Assembly: GCF_964204645.1 (NCBI RefSeq) | Contig: NC_134033.1 | Span: 14,448,155 to 14,512,154, forward strand | Length of the DNA: 64,000 nt | Reading direction: 5' to 3' | From: Tubulanus polymorphus | Lineage: Eukaryota > Nemertea > Palaeonemertea > Tubulaniformes > Tubulanidae | Part shown: one piece after another, positions 46,200 to 59,700 of the stretch | Position numbering within the stretch: position 1 is the stretch's first letter | How the letters are laid out: every line of letters starts with the position of its first letter | Made by a program: the position numbers and the translations under genes | The notes under the pieces: generated by a model | Databases searched by the model: none | The model's input: only the letters and a program-made list of their open reading frames with translations | Told to the model about the DNA's origin: nothing

Positions 46200-49100
46200 A
46201 AAGCTCACAACGAACTCTATCATTTAAAAGCAAGTTGTGAAATGGAAACTAAAAAAATACAGAATATGAATTAGAAGTAAAATTTATTGCGCTACAAAAG
46301 TTATGATTGCTTAGAACACAAAAACAAATATTACTATAACAATTATGAAAAACGAAACTAAGCAATTCACAAGCATTTACAAGCAAACATTCGTTTAAAA
46401 ACGCAATTGTTCATTCATTCATTCTGGCTGATTTTAAATGAAAAATGAATCATATCACTTCATATCACGGAAGTTGGACCATGAACAAAAATAAAAGCGA
46501 CATAGAGTAGTTTTGAAGCAGCCTTAATAAGATGAAATAATTGGCAAAGCCCTCTGTCTCCGTTCTGAACTGCAATCGATAAATCGACAAAGAATGTTCA
46601 CATGATTTTTATTATTCCTTCTTTCCTTATTACGTAGTAGTGATAATGAACGGGTAATCTTACATTTCATTTTTTACGCGTGATTATCTTAATTATATAG
46701 CATTCGATCAACAATAATCGTTTTAGTTTTTGTTAGCAATCCACACAAATTCCGGTAGATGAAACCTGGTTATTTCTAATTACACCGAAGCAGTGGGAAT
46801 TCGTCGTATCGTGTGTGAATGTATATATGTATATATACCGCGTATTGTCGAGCTCGATACCTCCGGCATTCGCGTGGGATGCATTTATATTGATAAATGC
46901 ACCGCTCAATAATCAAGCACTTGGGTTTCAGATGCGTCAAACAGAAATTGAAATAAACACGTTACTATAGAGTTTGAATACGTAAGGAATCGTTATATTA
47001 TTCCGATACAACGCGGAGGATATTTGTCACCAGCTGCATCTTGCAGCAGCTGAACCAGACGCAGAGAGTGCTGTGTATATTGTATTCGCTCGTCTCAAGG
47101 ACGCCGTTTCAGTCGACGAGGGACGTTGATTAGTCGATTATACGATTCAGTCGTTAGATACAGTGTTTGTCTGACAATTCCGACTTATTGTCAGACAACG
47201 ACTCGGAACGTATGTGTCTGAAAATACGCACATTATCCTCATCAGGCATATACACGCATTGTTTTCAGTGAAATCGCTGTTCATAGAAAGAATCGGATTC
47301 TATTGGATTGTCGTAGCTACGTACAAGGTATGTCGTGTTGTATACGTGGTACTAAGTAATTTCGTTAGATTATTTCAACGTTCTATGCGGGCTTGTCGTT
47401 GGTTTTCGATTTCAAGCGTTCTTGTTTTGTACGTGAAGTGATACTTCTCTGTCGATTTTCATCGAATCGATCGTCGTCACTTAAAACGGAGTCACGTGAC
47501 CGCGCGGTTAGCTTCGCGGAGCAGACGGGCAAATGTCGAACGAGTGAAAACGAGGTTTTGACGGATAAATTCTTTTTTCATTTCGTCAACCAGAAATGAA
47601 TAATGTTGTTTTTTCCTTTCGTTATTTTTCATTATTGCTTCATAAGAAATGATTTATTTGACAAATGACTGAATTCTGAAGATTTTTTTCTTGAGAAATT
47701 GGTAATTTTTATCACGACGTTTTGACGGATAAACTATTTTCTAGTTTGTTCACCAGGAATAACTCTGATTTTTCCACCTCATTTTATTCCTTTAATGATC
47801 CCACTTAGAAATATTTGTCGCTACAAAGCGAATGGTATTTTCAGCCGTCAATATTCACACGGCCAATAATTGAATAACAACGAGAACATTAAAACATCGA
47901 CCATTCATGCGTGTATTTTGACTTACTGAATAGATTTTGTTACGACTCGTATTTTTTTTTCTATAGCGCCCTTGATATATTTGTTCCTTTTCGACTGGCC
48001 TTTCTCAAATTGTGTTTTTATTTTCGTTGTTTCTGTTGCATTTTGCTGCGAATGTCAATGACGACATTCGTCTGGTCATTCGTGCCATGTTGGTCACGAT
48101 GAATATTCATCTCGAGGAGTGGAGCGGGAATAAATTATGCAAAGTAGCACGTTCTTGAGAATGACTTCATATCTTTGGTATTCGAAAATTTTTGATAATG
48201 CTGTTATCAATTTAGACCGGAAATCGTTATCGTAACTGGTTATCTGAATGAGGGATATTTTATGAGCAGTTAAATGATAAACAAAAAACTCGAAAATGTC
48301 AGTGAAAGACCTAATATTATGTTTTAGAAGGGGGTTTCCTTGGGACATTATTCATCAACTGTTGCATGTATATAATCATTTAAACGTTCTAATTACTTGT
48401 CTATGTAGCTGGTATTTTAATTTATCCCTTGCTTGGTTTGTATCGAGGTAATATTGATATAAGAGCTCATTAACTTTCTGCAAAAAATAATTTTTAGGTT
48501 ACTGCGTTAATGCTTTTTCCTGTTAGCCAAATCCGTTCTGACGTTTATTTTTTGCTGTAGTATTGTAGTGCGTGCATGTGTTTTATATATGCCTTTCGCC
48601 TTATCTTTCTTCTGCATTATTTCTAAACCAATTATCCCGTGGAGAATCCACACGAGTCTTTACACCATATCAACACGTTAACGTAACCAATAACGATGAC
48701 CTAAAATCATATATTTGAACGGCTTCTTGTTTTGATTGCCAATGAGCGGTATGTGAAAGTGCTTGTATGATTGCTTAGTCACTGCAATTGCTACGTATAC
48801 GGCAGCACGATATCACCAATAAAACTTGAAACTGCTGTGATACCATCTAATGCCACAATTATCTTAGTTGTCTGCAAAATCTTTTTCCAAGGAAAGGTCT
48901 AAACGGCTTGTCCCTTCATTAGTCAAATTAAGTTGTGATTTCTGAAGCTAACGCACAAGAAAACCGTTCCACGGTCCTCAATGAAGTTTGTTGAACTTTG
49001 AACCGACTCACTCTTAACGATTATTCGATAATAAGTCGGGATTCATCAAGTTCAGTATCATTATGACTCGATTGAATTCATAAGCACAAATACTATCTAG

Positions 49101-50660
49101 TATATTGAGTCAATCATATATTTGTCGAAAATTTTTGGATTTTTGCATTTTGAGTTATATAATCATATTTATAATTATTATCATTATTATTATTATGAAA
49201 TAGTCATTATGATTATAGCTATAATGTGAAATAGTTTTAATATTATAATCAACATCTGCGGTAGTATTTGCGGTGTTCTGATGTCTTTTGATACTTATAG
49301 CTTATAGCGGAGGCTCAGTTACATCATCTCAATGAATTACCTTCAAAGCGTAGCTTATTGATTAAGTGTCAATAATATTGATTAATACATGAGAAAGTAA
49401 GTAGATTGCTAATGTTCTGTTTATATTTTATAAAGAAAATCAAAAATGTTGAAGAATCTTTATTATTATGTAGCAGAGTATGGAATATTTGTAAAGATAT
49501 CCTATTGATTTATGCGTAAATACTAGACAGATTTGCAGCCCTGTAGTGAATTGTTGGTCGAATAGAATTTCATGAAACATACACCACCACACTCAGAATT
49601 TTCTTGTCTTTTCGGAAAAAATAAGTTCATTGTATTAAACGCTGTCGTTTCTGCCCTACAGTTGGCAAAAGAATGCGCTTGGTACGCGCTAACTCGAACG
49701 CGTGTGTAAACGCGCGCACAGCGTGTTAACTTTAAATGACAGGAGTGTTGAATAAAACCTGTGTCTTGAAACATCGTTAAATGATACTTTGCCAGTGAAA
49801 AGATGTATCTTTGAAAATGAAATAGATTATTTCAAATGATGTATTGTATACTTTAAGCTGCTAACGTTTCCCGAGCAGGCACTCGCATCCGCTATCGCGA
49901 AATATTGATTGTATGAAATTTCAATGTTCTTCATTGTTCTCTACTTTCATCTTGGATCAGACTACTGTACCAGCTAGATTTGATATTTCAACTAATTCAT
50001 TTGATGTATACCTGTAAAACTAGAAAACAGAATAGATTTGCGATCCCGCAGATTGATTTTCCGTGAATCGACAATAATAATTATTTATTTATAAACAGCA
50101 TTTTGATATTATTTGATTAGTTTCATTTTTGCTGCAACGAAGAATTCTTTTAACGTGTAGTAGTATAGTTTATAGGCGAATAGAGCTTAAAGGTTGATTT
50201 CTAGTTGACCTATATCTTATGCAACTGCACTAAAATACATTAGTCACGACAACTTGTCCGGGCAAATGTTTCTTTGCCATTTCCGTCGATTGTGAAATGT
50301 TGATCTATCCACTTACAAAATTCCAATTTAGTGAATAATATGATAATGTATTATCAAATGTGGGAAATACGCTACATTTTTATTTGGAAATGGTTCAGAA
50401 AAAAACACAAGCAAGTTTTGTCCGATTGTTGTATTTTCATCCAATGGTTATATTTGCATAGATAACGTTTTCCACTCTTAGACGACGGTACGGTTTGAAA
50501 ATGAAATTCATTCATCAGGATTCGAAATAAAGAAAATATAAGACAAATATTGGGTTTTAATCTTTTTATCTCCACACATGAGTGTGGCTTTATTACTAAT
50601 ACGGTATATTATCAATTTGATTAAGCCACGTCTTCATTCACTAGATGTTACTTATTCCAG
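46200..50660. other. Intergenic or 5'-intron region, no gene recognised
   Basis: About 4.5 kb of AT-rich sequence. A GC-richer patch at about 47030-47530, with a CACGTG-containing tcacgtgaccgcgcgg near 47490, could be a promoter or noncoding exon for the 50.7 kb gene, since an acceptor lies just before that gene's ATG. This is speculative. Short (ATT)n and tat microsatellites occur near 46820 and 49175. Confidence 0.35.
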
Positions 50661-50728
50661 TTATACGCTATGCAAGTAACGGATTGTATCTCACATTTGG
50701 TTCAATTGGTTTTGTCTTGTAGTTTCTC

Positions 50729-51651
50729 ATGTCTCCGACGGAAAAACGGATCGCCAGTGAGTCTAGTACGAATACGAATAAGAAGTCATCGAGAACGTCA
50801 GAAATGCAGCCGTCTACTAGATCTCAAACGAGTACGACATCGATGCGTCCTAGACCCAGAGATACACCTCCGCAGTTTGTATTGGACAATGAAAGCTTAG
50901 CTTTGACATTCGCGACAGCGTTGACTTCACCGGTCTGCACCAGTATATACAGGACAAGTAAGCCTTTAAGTGAGTAAAGCTTTGAAAATTAACTCTGAAC
51001 TCGAATTGAATACTTCAACAATTCAGTCTTATATTAAATCGATTGAAGAGTTTATTCTCATTTGCATGACCCCAAAAGAAGAATAAGTCATTTATTGTCG
51101 TATACCGCATTGTTCATGGGCATTTAATTTTGAATATTCTATCGAACTAAAAGTAGAAAATTAAACACTGACTAATCTGAACAACCGTAATCTTCGGTTA
51201 ATTGACTGGTGGTATACAGTTGACTGGTTATCGATTGGATTTCTGAAAATCAAAACCACATGCAATGAGTAAATCAAATACAATGTATAGTGCATATTAG
51301 GGTCCTGGCAATAAGAAAAATATGAAACATTTGTTAGTTTATTCCAAAACACTCTGAATGTCTGAATCCTGGAGTGATTCTCTGAAACGTATCTTTTTTC
51401 ATTTCTTTTTAATTCTTTTGTTGGTTTTTTAAAGGTTTTTCCGTAAAATCCAGGGTACGAGGTTGGTAAACATCTTTGTGAATGTAAATATGCTCTCATT
51501 TTCAGCCGAGGCAGAAAAAGAACTTATCCGACAGCAACGTGTGCGGTTTGAGAAAAAGGCGAAACGAAAAAGAAAACAGCGCAGGAAATCTGAAAAGTCA
51601 GACGTTAGTAAATCAAACGCTGGAGATGACAATTTACGGAAATTGAAGTGA
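50729..51651 (+). CDS. Small Ser/Thr-rich basic-tailed protein, distant member of the cluster family
   Basis: Exons 50729-50969 and 51506-51651, phase 1, encode 128 residues. The first part is Ser/Thr/Arg-rich and probably disordered; exon 1 ends SIYRTSKPL and exon 2 begins TEAEKELIRQQRVRFEKK followed by a run of Lys/Arg (AKRKRKQRRKSEKS) that could be a nuclear-localisation or nucleic-acid-binding tail. The junction matches VYRADKPL / KAEKEEIERRK of the 33 kb gene with the same intron phase, which supports homology. An acceptor (cttgtag) lies 6 bp before the ATG, implying a noncoding exon upstream. Function unknown. Confidence 0.62.
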
Positions 51652-52181
51652 ATGACTCATTTATCAGTGCGCGAGTTTGTGGGTCGATGGTGACGCAATA
51701 GTTCGTAGTGTTCGCTTCGCCAACTAGATGGCATCAAAGGACAATATCGCGATCATTCATAAAAACAAAGCTTCGCTTATGAATTTTTTCTAATTTCATA
51801 AAAAACATGGACAAGCAAAATACATTTGGAATGAACAGCTAGAATTTAATTTTGCGGGCTTTTTTATACCTGAATCCCCTAAAAATAAAGTATATTTTAA
51901 ATAATCAAACGAATAGAACGTGGTCGTTGCGTGATATTTGTTTCTTTTGTTTCGCCGTTCTCGTGACTCATTGAATATGACATACATATTAATTTCTGCA
52001 ATGGCTTCACGTATCAGCAGGTGGTGTAAAACATATTACATCCATTGATCACCGGGTCACAGGTGGCTTCAATATAGCACTCAACAGTCTCAAATATAGA
52101 GCTTGTTAATATATTTCCTGTAAGATACCTGTAAGCGCAACACGTACGCGTTGTATTTTAACCTGAACGAATTTTTCAACG
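51652..52181. other. Intergenic gap
   Basis: Between the 50.7 kb gene and the Gly/Tyr-rich gene. No coding exon or repeat is recognised; it should contain the promoter of the Gly/Tyr-rich gene, but no clear TATA box is visible. Confidence 0.35.
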
Positions 52182-53141
52182 ATGAAGATTTTCATTATTT
52201 TTACCCTCGTTGGAGCCGTTTCTAGTTATGGCTATTCAGGAATGAGTGAGTACCAATTATACGTACTATATGAAACCCCTTTCTTTCTTGCCAAGCTTCA
52301 ATTGACTCCGAACGACGCACGAATACCGATCGCAAGCCCGTTTTCTCTAAGTTGTCGCGGGTTACAGCATCCCCTGGAGACCATGTTATCCGTAAGGAAA
52401 CAATCTGGGGCATTCACAGGGAAACCGTGTTAGTGCTAACCTTGGATTGCAAACAGTGGAAATGGGCGCAGGAAAAACGTTGTTATCTATCCATTATCTT
52501 CGTGTGGCTTCTTATTTAGAGCTGCTAAGCCTAAACGCGGTTAAGCCACAAACCACGGTTAGGATAACAAGGTTTTCCTGCACCCGCCCAGGTCTTTGCG
52601 CGAGCTTACAGCAGGGAGGACTGGAATTTGGCAGTAGATGGCCAAGAAACTAAACGTTCGTAAATATAGTTCTGCGAGCTACACGAGAAAGAGAAGACCA
52701 TTTCCCACCGTATCTGATTAATCGGTAGCATTTCTTGCTCGAAATTTGTTCGTTGACTACGGGATTATTCCTGGTTTTGTTTTTTTTACCAATGATACTA
52801 TTTCAGATGGCTACGGTTACGGCAATGTTGGCGGTGCGCGAATGGGTGGCGGTTATTCCGGTTACGCGTTAGGTTACGGTATACCATACTCGGACGGAGG
52901 TTACCATCATTACGGATCGGCAGGACCGCACGGCAGCGTACAGAGTGGTGGATCGTACGGCACTATGGGCGGACCTGGTTATACTTCGAGCAGCGGGGTG
53001 TACGGTACAATGTCTGCCGGGCCAGCTGAAAACTATATGCCGGCTGGACTAGTGGCTCATATGGGTGGTCCTGGAGCTCATATCAGACATGTCGGTAACA
53101 CTTTACCGAGAGTATATAATTACTTCGGTAACCGACGATAA
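52182..53141 (+). CDS. Small secreted Gly/Tyr-rich structural protein, two exons
   Basis: Exons 52182-52245 and 52807-53141, phase 1, encode 132 residues. Exon 1 is a clear signal peptide (MKIFIIFTLVGAVSS). The mature protein is low-complexity, very rich in Gly and Tyr with Ser and His (GYGYGNVGG, GGGYSGYALGYG, GGYHHYGS, YGTMGGPGY), and ends basic (YFGNRR). Tyr could be oxidised to cross-links. Similar compositions occur in invertebrate shell-matrix, cuticle and adhesive proteins, but sequence alone does not choose between them. AATAAA at 53291-53296 is a good polyadenylation signal. It lies head-to-head-free, just 0.6 kb from the 3' end of the convergent mosaic gene. Confidence 0.8.
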
Positions 53142-53290
53142 GAAGCGACATATTCCATCAAATATGTCACCAACTTCTCCCACCTTTTTTGAACTTTGTT
53201 TAATCACATGCGATTAGTAATTATATTGCTTGAATAGACGATTTCTGAAATTCTCTTTTGAAATGCAAATTCAATTCAGCATGGGAAATC

Positions 53291-53296
53291 AATAAA
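53291..53296 (+). terminator. Polyadenylation signal of the Gly/Tyr-rich gene
   Basis: AATAAA about 150 nt after the stop codon. Confidence 0.7.
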
Positions 53297-53407
53297 AGAT
53301 TTCGGACAAATTCCGTGACGAAAAATTCAAACCAACAGTTTTTAAATAAAGACCGTTTGAAATGTATTTATCACTTCAGTATCCTTTCACTATCATCTTA
53401 CTTTTTT

Positions 53408-53695
53408 ACCAATAACCTTAGTGTCTGATGTAGGGTCGTAGAGCAACGTAGATCACTGTGGAGACAACCACTGACAGGACAGGGTGAACTTACTATATCC
53501 TTGGCCGAGGTTTATTCATAATGTATCAATATTGAAAACTCATTCAGTATATTAGAAGTTTCGTTTCATTGGTTTGGTTCAACATTTAGTTTGTTGAACG
53601 TCTTACAATTTCACCAATAACCTTAGTGTCTAATGTAGGATCGTAGAGTAATGAAGATCACTGTGGAGACAACCACTGGCAGGACAGGGTGAACT
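53408..53695. repeat. Tandem duplication of a roughly 205-bp unit
   Basis: Segments 53408-53490 and 53612-53695 are nearly identical (caataaccttagtgtct, gatcactgtggagacaacca, caggacagggtgaact). The similarity fades through the following 60 bases. It lies between the 3' ends of two convergent genes. Confidence 0.85.
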
Positions 53696-53765
53696 GATAA
53701 TACCCGTGTTGATTCATTCAAAATTGAAAACGCATTTACTAAGTTTGTTGAACTTCATAGATTTA

Positions 53766-56700
53766 TTAGTTGTTTGAACAAACGTTAGGGATACAATAAC
53801 CATTCGGACCGAATACGTGTTGTTTCTGTCCGCACTGCTGAGGTCTGCCGCACTGGTGACATTGATTTCGGTTGCGTTCGGGACAAAGGCAGCCGTAATT
53901 CTGACAACAAGCGCAATCGCTACTGTCCGGAGCCCACGGGCAAGAGCAGCCGGTCTCAGTACGAGTCCACGGGTCGATCTGTATCGAACGCGGTTTTATT
54001 TCCACTGAAACAAAATAAACAAGAAAACTAACTTGATTGACGCCTTGAAAACTAACAAAGGTATTGCTTAATATTTTCTGCAATGAATAATATGATGAAT
54101 ACAAATAATACATCATTAAGGATTTTAAAAAAATTCGGATTTGAATGTATCAATTGACCAACAACCAGTCTAGCCCCGGACCCAGTTTTATAGACTGGTA
54201 TTAAGGGGTTAACTCAATTGAATTGGGTAGGCCTCGGGGTTAAAGTTAATACCAGTCTATAAAACTAGGCACAGATACATTGATAACGTCAAAAATAAAA
54301 TAATAAATATATTTGGTTACAAAATGAACGCCAAAATTCGCAATTGTAATTGTTGCTTTGAAACGCCAATATTGATGACGTAGTCCACATCGACTCACAT
54401 TTCCCTTACATATGTAACGCATACTAGGTATGAATGCATATAAACGTTAATGTAACGGTTTTTACGGCGTCAGAAAACACCATTTAACAAATAGCTTCTA
54501 GTCGGCGGGCATTCGCTCGTAGGTGCTGCCACCAGTCGATAGTTACTGGAGGCAATTTACAACATTTTATCAGCATAAGAGAATCAGGATTCAATGAAAG
54601 GTTCGGAGCTTTAGATACAATTAAAAATCTACATCTTTCGAGTCTACATCTACATCGGGCCTTCAATGAAGATCAATTCACCATTTTACTTTTCACCATT
54701 TCAACATTTATTTGTGAATTCTACGAGCTTAAGAATTACGAAACCACGCCGTGCGTACACAAACGCGTATACAGTCGTTTCTTTATGCCAGAGAATTGCC
54801 GATTTGACATCCACAAAACTATTTCAGTACTTACGTGTGCCACAGTTGCCGGCGTATCCGCATTGTACGCACTGATGTCGGTACGAGCGCGGGCACTGAC
54901 AACCTCCCGGCTCACAACAAGCGCAACCCTTTTCACCAGGAGCGAAGTAGCAAGCACATCCCGTGACGTTCGATGTCCACGCATCCTTCGCCGACGCTGG
55001 AAAAACATGAAATCATTTACAGTTTTGATATAAAAATTTAAGTCATCATTCTACATGTGCAGTAATGCCACTATTGGTACCAGTGAAAACATGGCGTTAA
55101 AACGGATTTGGCGTTAATGATGTTTTCATTGAATTTGAGTTGGATTGAGTAAAAATGTTGGCGTTAAGTGAGCAGTTGCATTAAAAAGGATGGCAGCGTT
55201 CAGACCTTTAATGTATATCTAGGGCTTAGCCGTTATTTGAATTTCAACTGAGTGACTGTGATACTGGGTTAAGAATATCTGATTAATATACTACTAAACC
55301 TGCGATCATTTCGTATCCGTTGCCGTCTCTATATCCGTACAACTCAATTCTCATCCCTATCCACCTGTGGAACGTGCTGACGACTAGCTTGATGTAACGG
55401 GCATTGATTGGGTGACCGTAGTAACGATGGAAACAATACCGTTTCCAAACATTATTGTTTTCGTTGCCTTGCCAAACCTAGACGAGAATGATTGAAAATG
55501 ATTCCACAGCGTCAGCCGTAACATCCTCCTTCGCAGGGATTCGAACCTGGTAGCATCGCGAGACTGCCACGGCCGACACGACACGAACCCTGCCGGATGA
55601 ATTTGAGTGCGCACGTAGCGCAGCTTAGGCCATTAGCCAATCAGATACGGCGTTTTATTTACTTTAGCCCACATTATTCTATTTATATGCGTCAAAATAT
55701 GCCCCATTGGCTATATAACAGGTAAACTAATTGGTGCTGTACCTGCGCACTCGGGAATAATTAGTCATTTCGTGCTATGCCATCAGGTTCAAATCCCAGC
55801 TGAGGGAGAATGCAACGATATGTCGGCAGACTACCGAAATGTTCTTATGCCCTAAAATCTGTTGTCTTACAAGTACTAACCTTAATGGAATCGGTGTTAT
55901 TCCTTTTGAGTTGTACCCAATTCACACCGTCGATGCTAATATGAATAACAAACCGAGTAACCCAGTACTCGTAATGCGAATGCCCGAGAATTCCTAGTCC
56001 GTGGATATCCATTGCCCGACCCAAATCAACCTACAAAATGTAATTAAGTGCAAACAGTTTATGATGATTTTCTTTTAACAGTTAAAAGCCCGACAAGACA
56101 TAGAAATAAGCGTTACCTGTATCCATCGCTGATTATCACGTGGATTTGGAACCCAGCCACTTCCGCTGAGAGGTCGGGCGGTTTTAGCTTCGTTTTTAGT
56201 AGTTTCGCTCGACGCCGTGATGAAAGCATCTCCGATTATTCCTGAAATGAAATACGATGATTCAACATGGGAGTTATTGAGCCACGACAACTTGAGCAAC
56301 TCGGGGTCCAGTAGATGATCAATCGAGTTACCTGATTCCATTCCTAGCGCATGGGGGCGCTTTCTGAAGATCTGAACTTTGGTCGTTGAGAAATACGGAT
56401 CTCCGTCGTCAATCGGCACGACAGGTTTATTCAGATCGGGGGAAACTGGTGCGATGGGTACGCCGATAGGTGGCGGCTCTATTTCATCGCTTTGCGACGC
56501 TTCAAGCAAAATGAACGAAATAAAACGATATGTTGAATAGATATGTCACATAATACATGTTTCTTAACAGATCTGCATGTTATTCATTTGCTCATGACGG
56601 CGGAAGTCATCGGACTGACTGACTGACCTTTAGGTCGGCAACTACCGCTAGGTGTCTCCACGTGAGTATCGGGACAGAAACATCCTCGCGTTCCGTTTCT

Positions 56701-59700
56701 AACACGGCAGTGTTTGTTGCCCTCGCATTTTAAGTCTATTCGGGTAATGAAACCGTCGATGTTGCATTCGTAGCCAACGCCGCACACCTTTTCTCCCCAA
56801 CTTTCTCCTGGCTATTTTAATACGAAAATGTATAAAAAGAAAATGGTTCTCATTTGAGCTGTTTCGACTCGATCCAAGCATTAAAGACAGAGTAAGGAGT
56901 CGAGTCCAGTTCCACAATCGCGAGTTAGAATTAACGCCGAGTTGAGATTTTTTCATTTTTAATGAGTTGACTTTTTTGTGTGAGATCTATAACTCTTAAT
57001 ATAACCATGGACGTTTTCTGAAGAGTCGATGCTTAAATTTAGGCCTACCCAGCTCTGAGTTGGTTTTGACTGTAAATACGTAGATGAGATACATAAATAC
57101 AACTGATCTAAACAATGGGTTGACTTTAAGACACAACTGTGGATCTGATCCCTGAACGAACAATCTCTGCCCAGTTATCGAGGATTCCACAATTGTGAGT
57201 TGGAGTAAACTCCGAGTTAAGATTAGTGCATTTTCAATGAGTTAACTCCGAGTCAAATCTTTACACAGAACTGTGGAACTGGGTCCAGATGATTTACCAA
57301 ATAATACGAGTTATTGAATAGACAGCCGCATTTCGATTCTTCAACGCAGTGTTTATCGCTGAGAACGTATCCCGGTTTGCACTGACATCCTTCTACGCAC
57401 GCTTCGTGGCATATGACGTCAGCGGTGCCTTGTACGTCTGCGCATGTGCGCGGGCAGGCGGAAATACACGAGCCGAATACGGTGTTGCTATCGCGGCAGT
57501 TGTACGCTGAAATCAATATAGTTCACAAGAATTTGGTAGCTTAAAGTTGACGACGAAAATGCGACGACGACTTCGTGAAATTTGTACAAAATGCATGTAT
57601 CTATTGGATCGACGCTTTTCACTCACGACATTTTTCGATAACGGATCTCCAGTTCAGATTAACCCCTTTCTCTCGACACTGGTCGGCGTACCCTTCCAGA
57701 GCCCGACAGAGGGTGCTGTCATTGCGGTTGAAGTAGCACATGTCGTACACACAACTGTCAAACGTCATTTTCGGGTCGACCTAGTGAATGAAATGAATCA
57801 TATCAAATAGGGAAAATATGTTCACTGTTTTTAATTGCCAATAAAGGGCCCTCATTTTTACTTATGCAACTTGGTGAAAGTCACCATTGATTTCGAATCT
57901 TAGTTTACCTTTGAATGACAACTTGAGAATGGTCCGTTCGGATTAGTCAAGACACCACACGATGTATCGCTAGTAATTTCAGACCTCAATTTCTCGTCAC
58001 ATTTGTCAACGGGTTCTTCAGCATTCGCACATCTTCAGGATCAGATAATGAAATATTAAACATGAAATTACCTAGGGGCCCGGTTTTATAGACTAATGTT
58101 ACCTTGAACCCGTGGGCTAACGTAATGCATTTTCAATTGAGTTAACCCCCGGGTAAAAGGTAATACCAGTCTATAAAACCAGGTCCAGATTTTGAATGTC
58201 CACGATTTGTTTTTCCGTTTCGATTGAACTTACTCGCCAGATTCAGTGACTAGTTTATAACTGTTACCGATGTCCGATCCGCGGTTTGTTTTCATGCCGT
58301 ATTTCGTTACTTTATCGTTAGAACTATCGCCGTCACAATCGCCGCAAATACCGCACATTTTAGTTTTATACTCGTCCGATATCTCGACCTACAATTTACG
58401 CAATATTATCGCAATTTTCGATCAAAATGTCAAAATATATGTCGACGTTTAGGTCTTGATGGCTAAAATGTTCACAAAATGACAGTTTTTACAAATTTGT
58501 TTAAATTTTTTCAATTTTCTTACCGTCGATGAAAATGTCGAAATGTATGTCGACCTTTATTTTTAAGTCCTAATGGCTAAAATTTTCCAAAAGTGACATT
58601 TTTACAAATGTGTTTTTTTTTCTTACCTTTACGACGCTATCGCCGTCGAATGTGACTACCAGACCGAATTCGGTGCTCAACACGACATTTTCTCCGCTGA
58701 TACGGATAGAAATAGTATTTTCCGGCATCGCAGGAACGGTCGTCAAAACACCATCGACCTATATGCGTATGAAGCCGGTTAAGTCAAATTAGCATAGATA
58801 TTTGCATGATATGCAAATTATATCAGGTCTTACATGAGATCCATAGCAAAGAATATCTCATTCAGGCTGAACACATAGCATTTCGGGTATGCAACAATGT
58901 CGGTATATTTCCACTATGGCCCATAATGAATTCAAAGATTCAGGGTTTGCATTCACTTGAAATAAACCGTTGCAGTATATCATTAAACTTACAAATACGT
59001 CCTTGTCTTTTGCTAGTTTGATCACGTGCCCGTGCACGTGCACGATCACGTGTTCTATATAGGAGACTGACGTCACACCGTTTCGATTTTCGTTTTTAAC
59101 GTACACCTTAAAATCCGGCAACGAGCCCCTGGCAGTCGAGCACGGTTCGGCCAGCGTGTACGCGCACGTGCCTTGGAACGTAATGACGGCGTCATCGAAT
59201 GTCCGAAAATGCGGGTCACCGTATCCGATGCAGAAGTTTTTTTCTAAATCGAGAGAAAATTATTTTGTTCTAAGTTTGCAAAGGTAAATATCGAGAATGG
59301 AACCCGGGTATGGGACTTAAACGGCAAATGCGCTAACCAGTGGACCAACAGATATATAGGAGCAGTTATTATACAAATTCATGCCATAATTCGGAATTCA
59401 CGTGATTACACTGTTGATTGTAAAGGGTGACATTGGGGATAGATGGTTTGAGATGATGTTTGACTCTTACCGACTTTGGATTGTAGAGGGATATCAGATT
59501 AAGGATAAATTGGGGAAATTCCGGTAATTACTAAGGATAAGATTGGATATAGATGGTTTTAGGTGATGTTTGACTCTTACCGACTTTGATGCAGGCTCCT
59601 TTCAGCAGGTAGTAACCTTTACCACATTGGCACTCGTACCCTATCGGTTTATCGATACACTTCGTTCCGATCGGACACGACATCGGGAACTCTTCGCATT

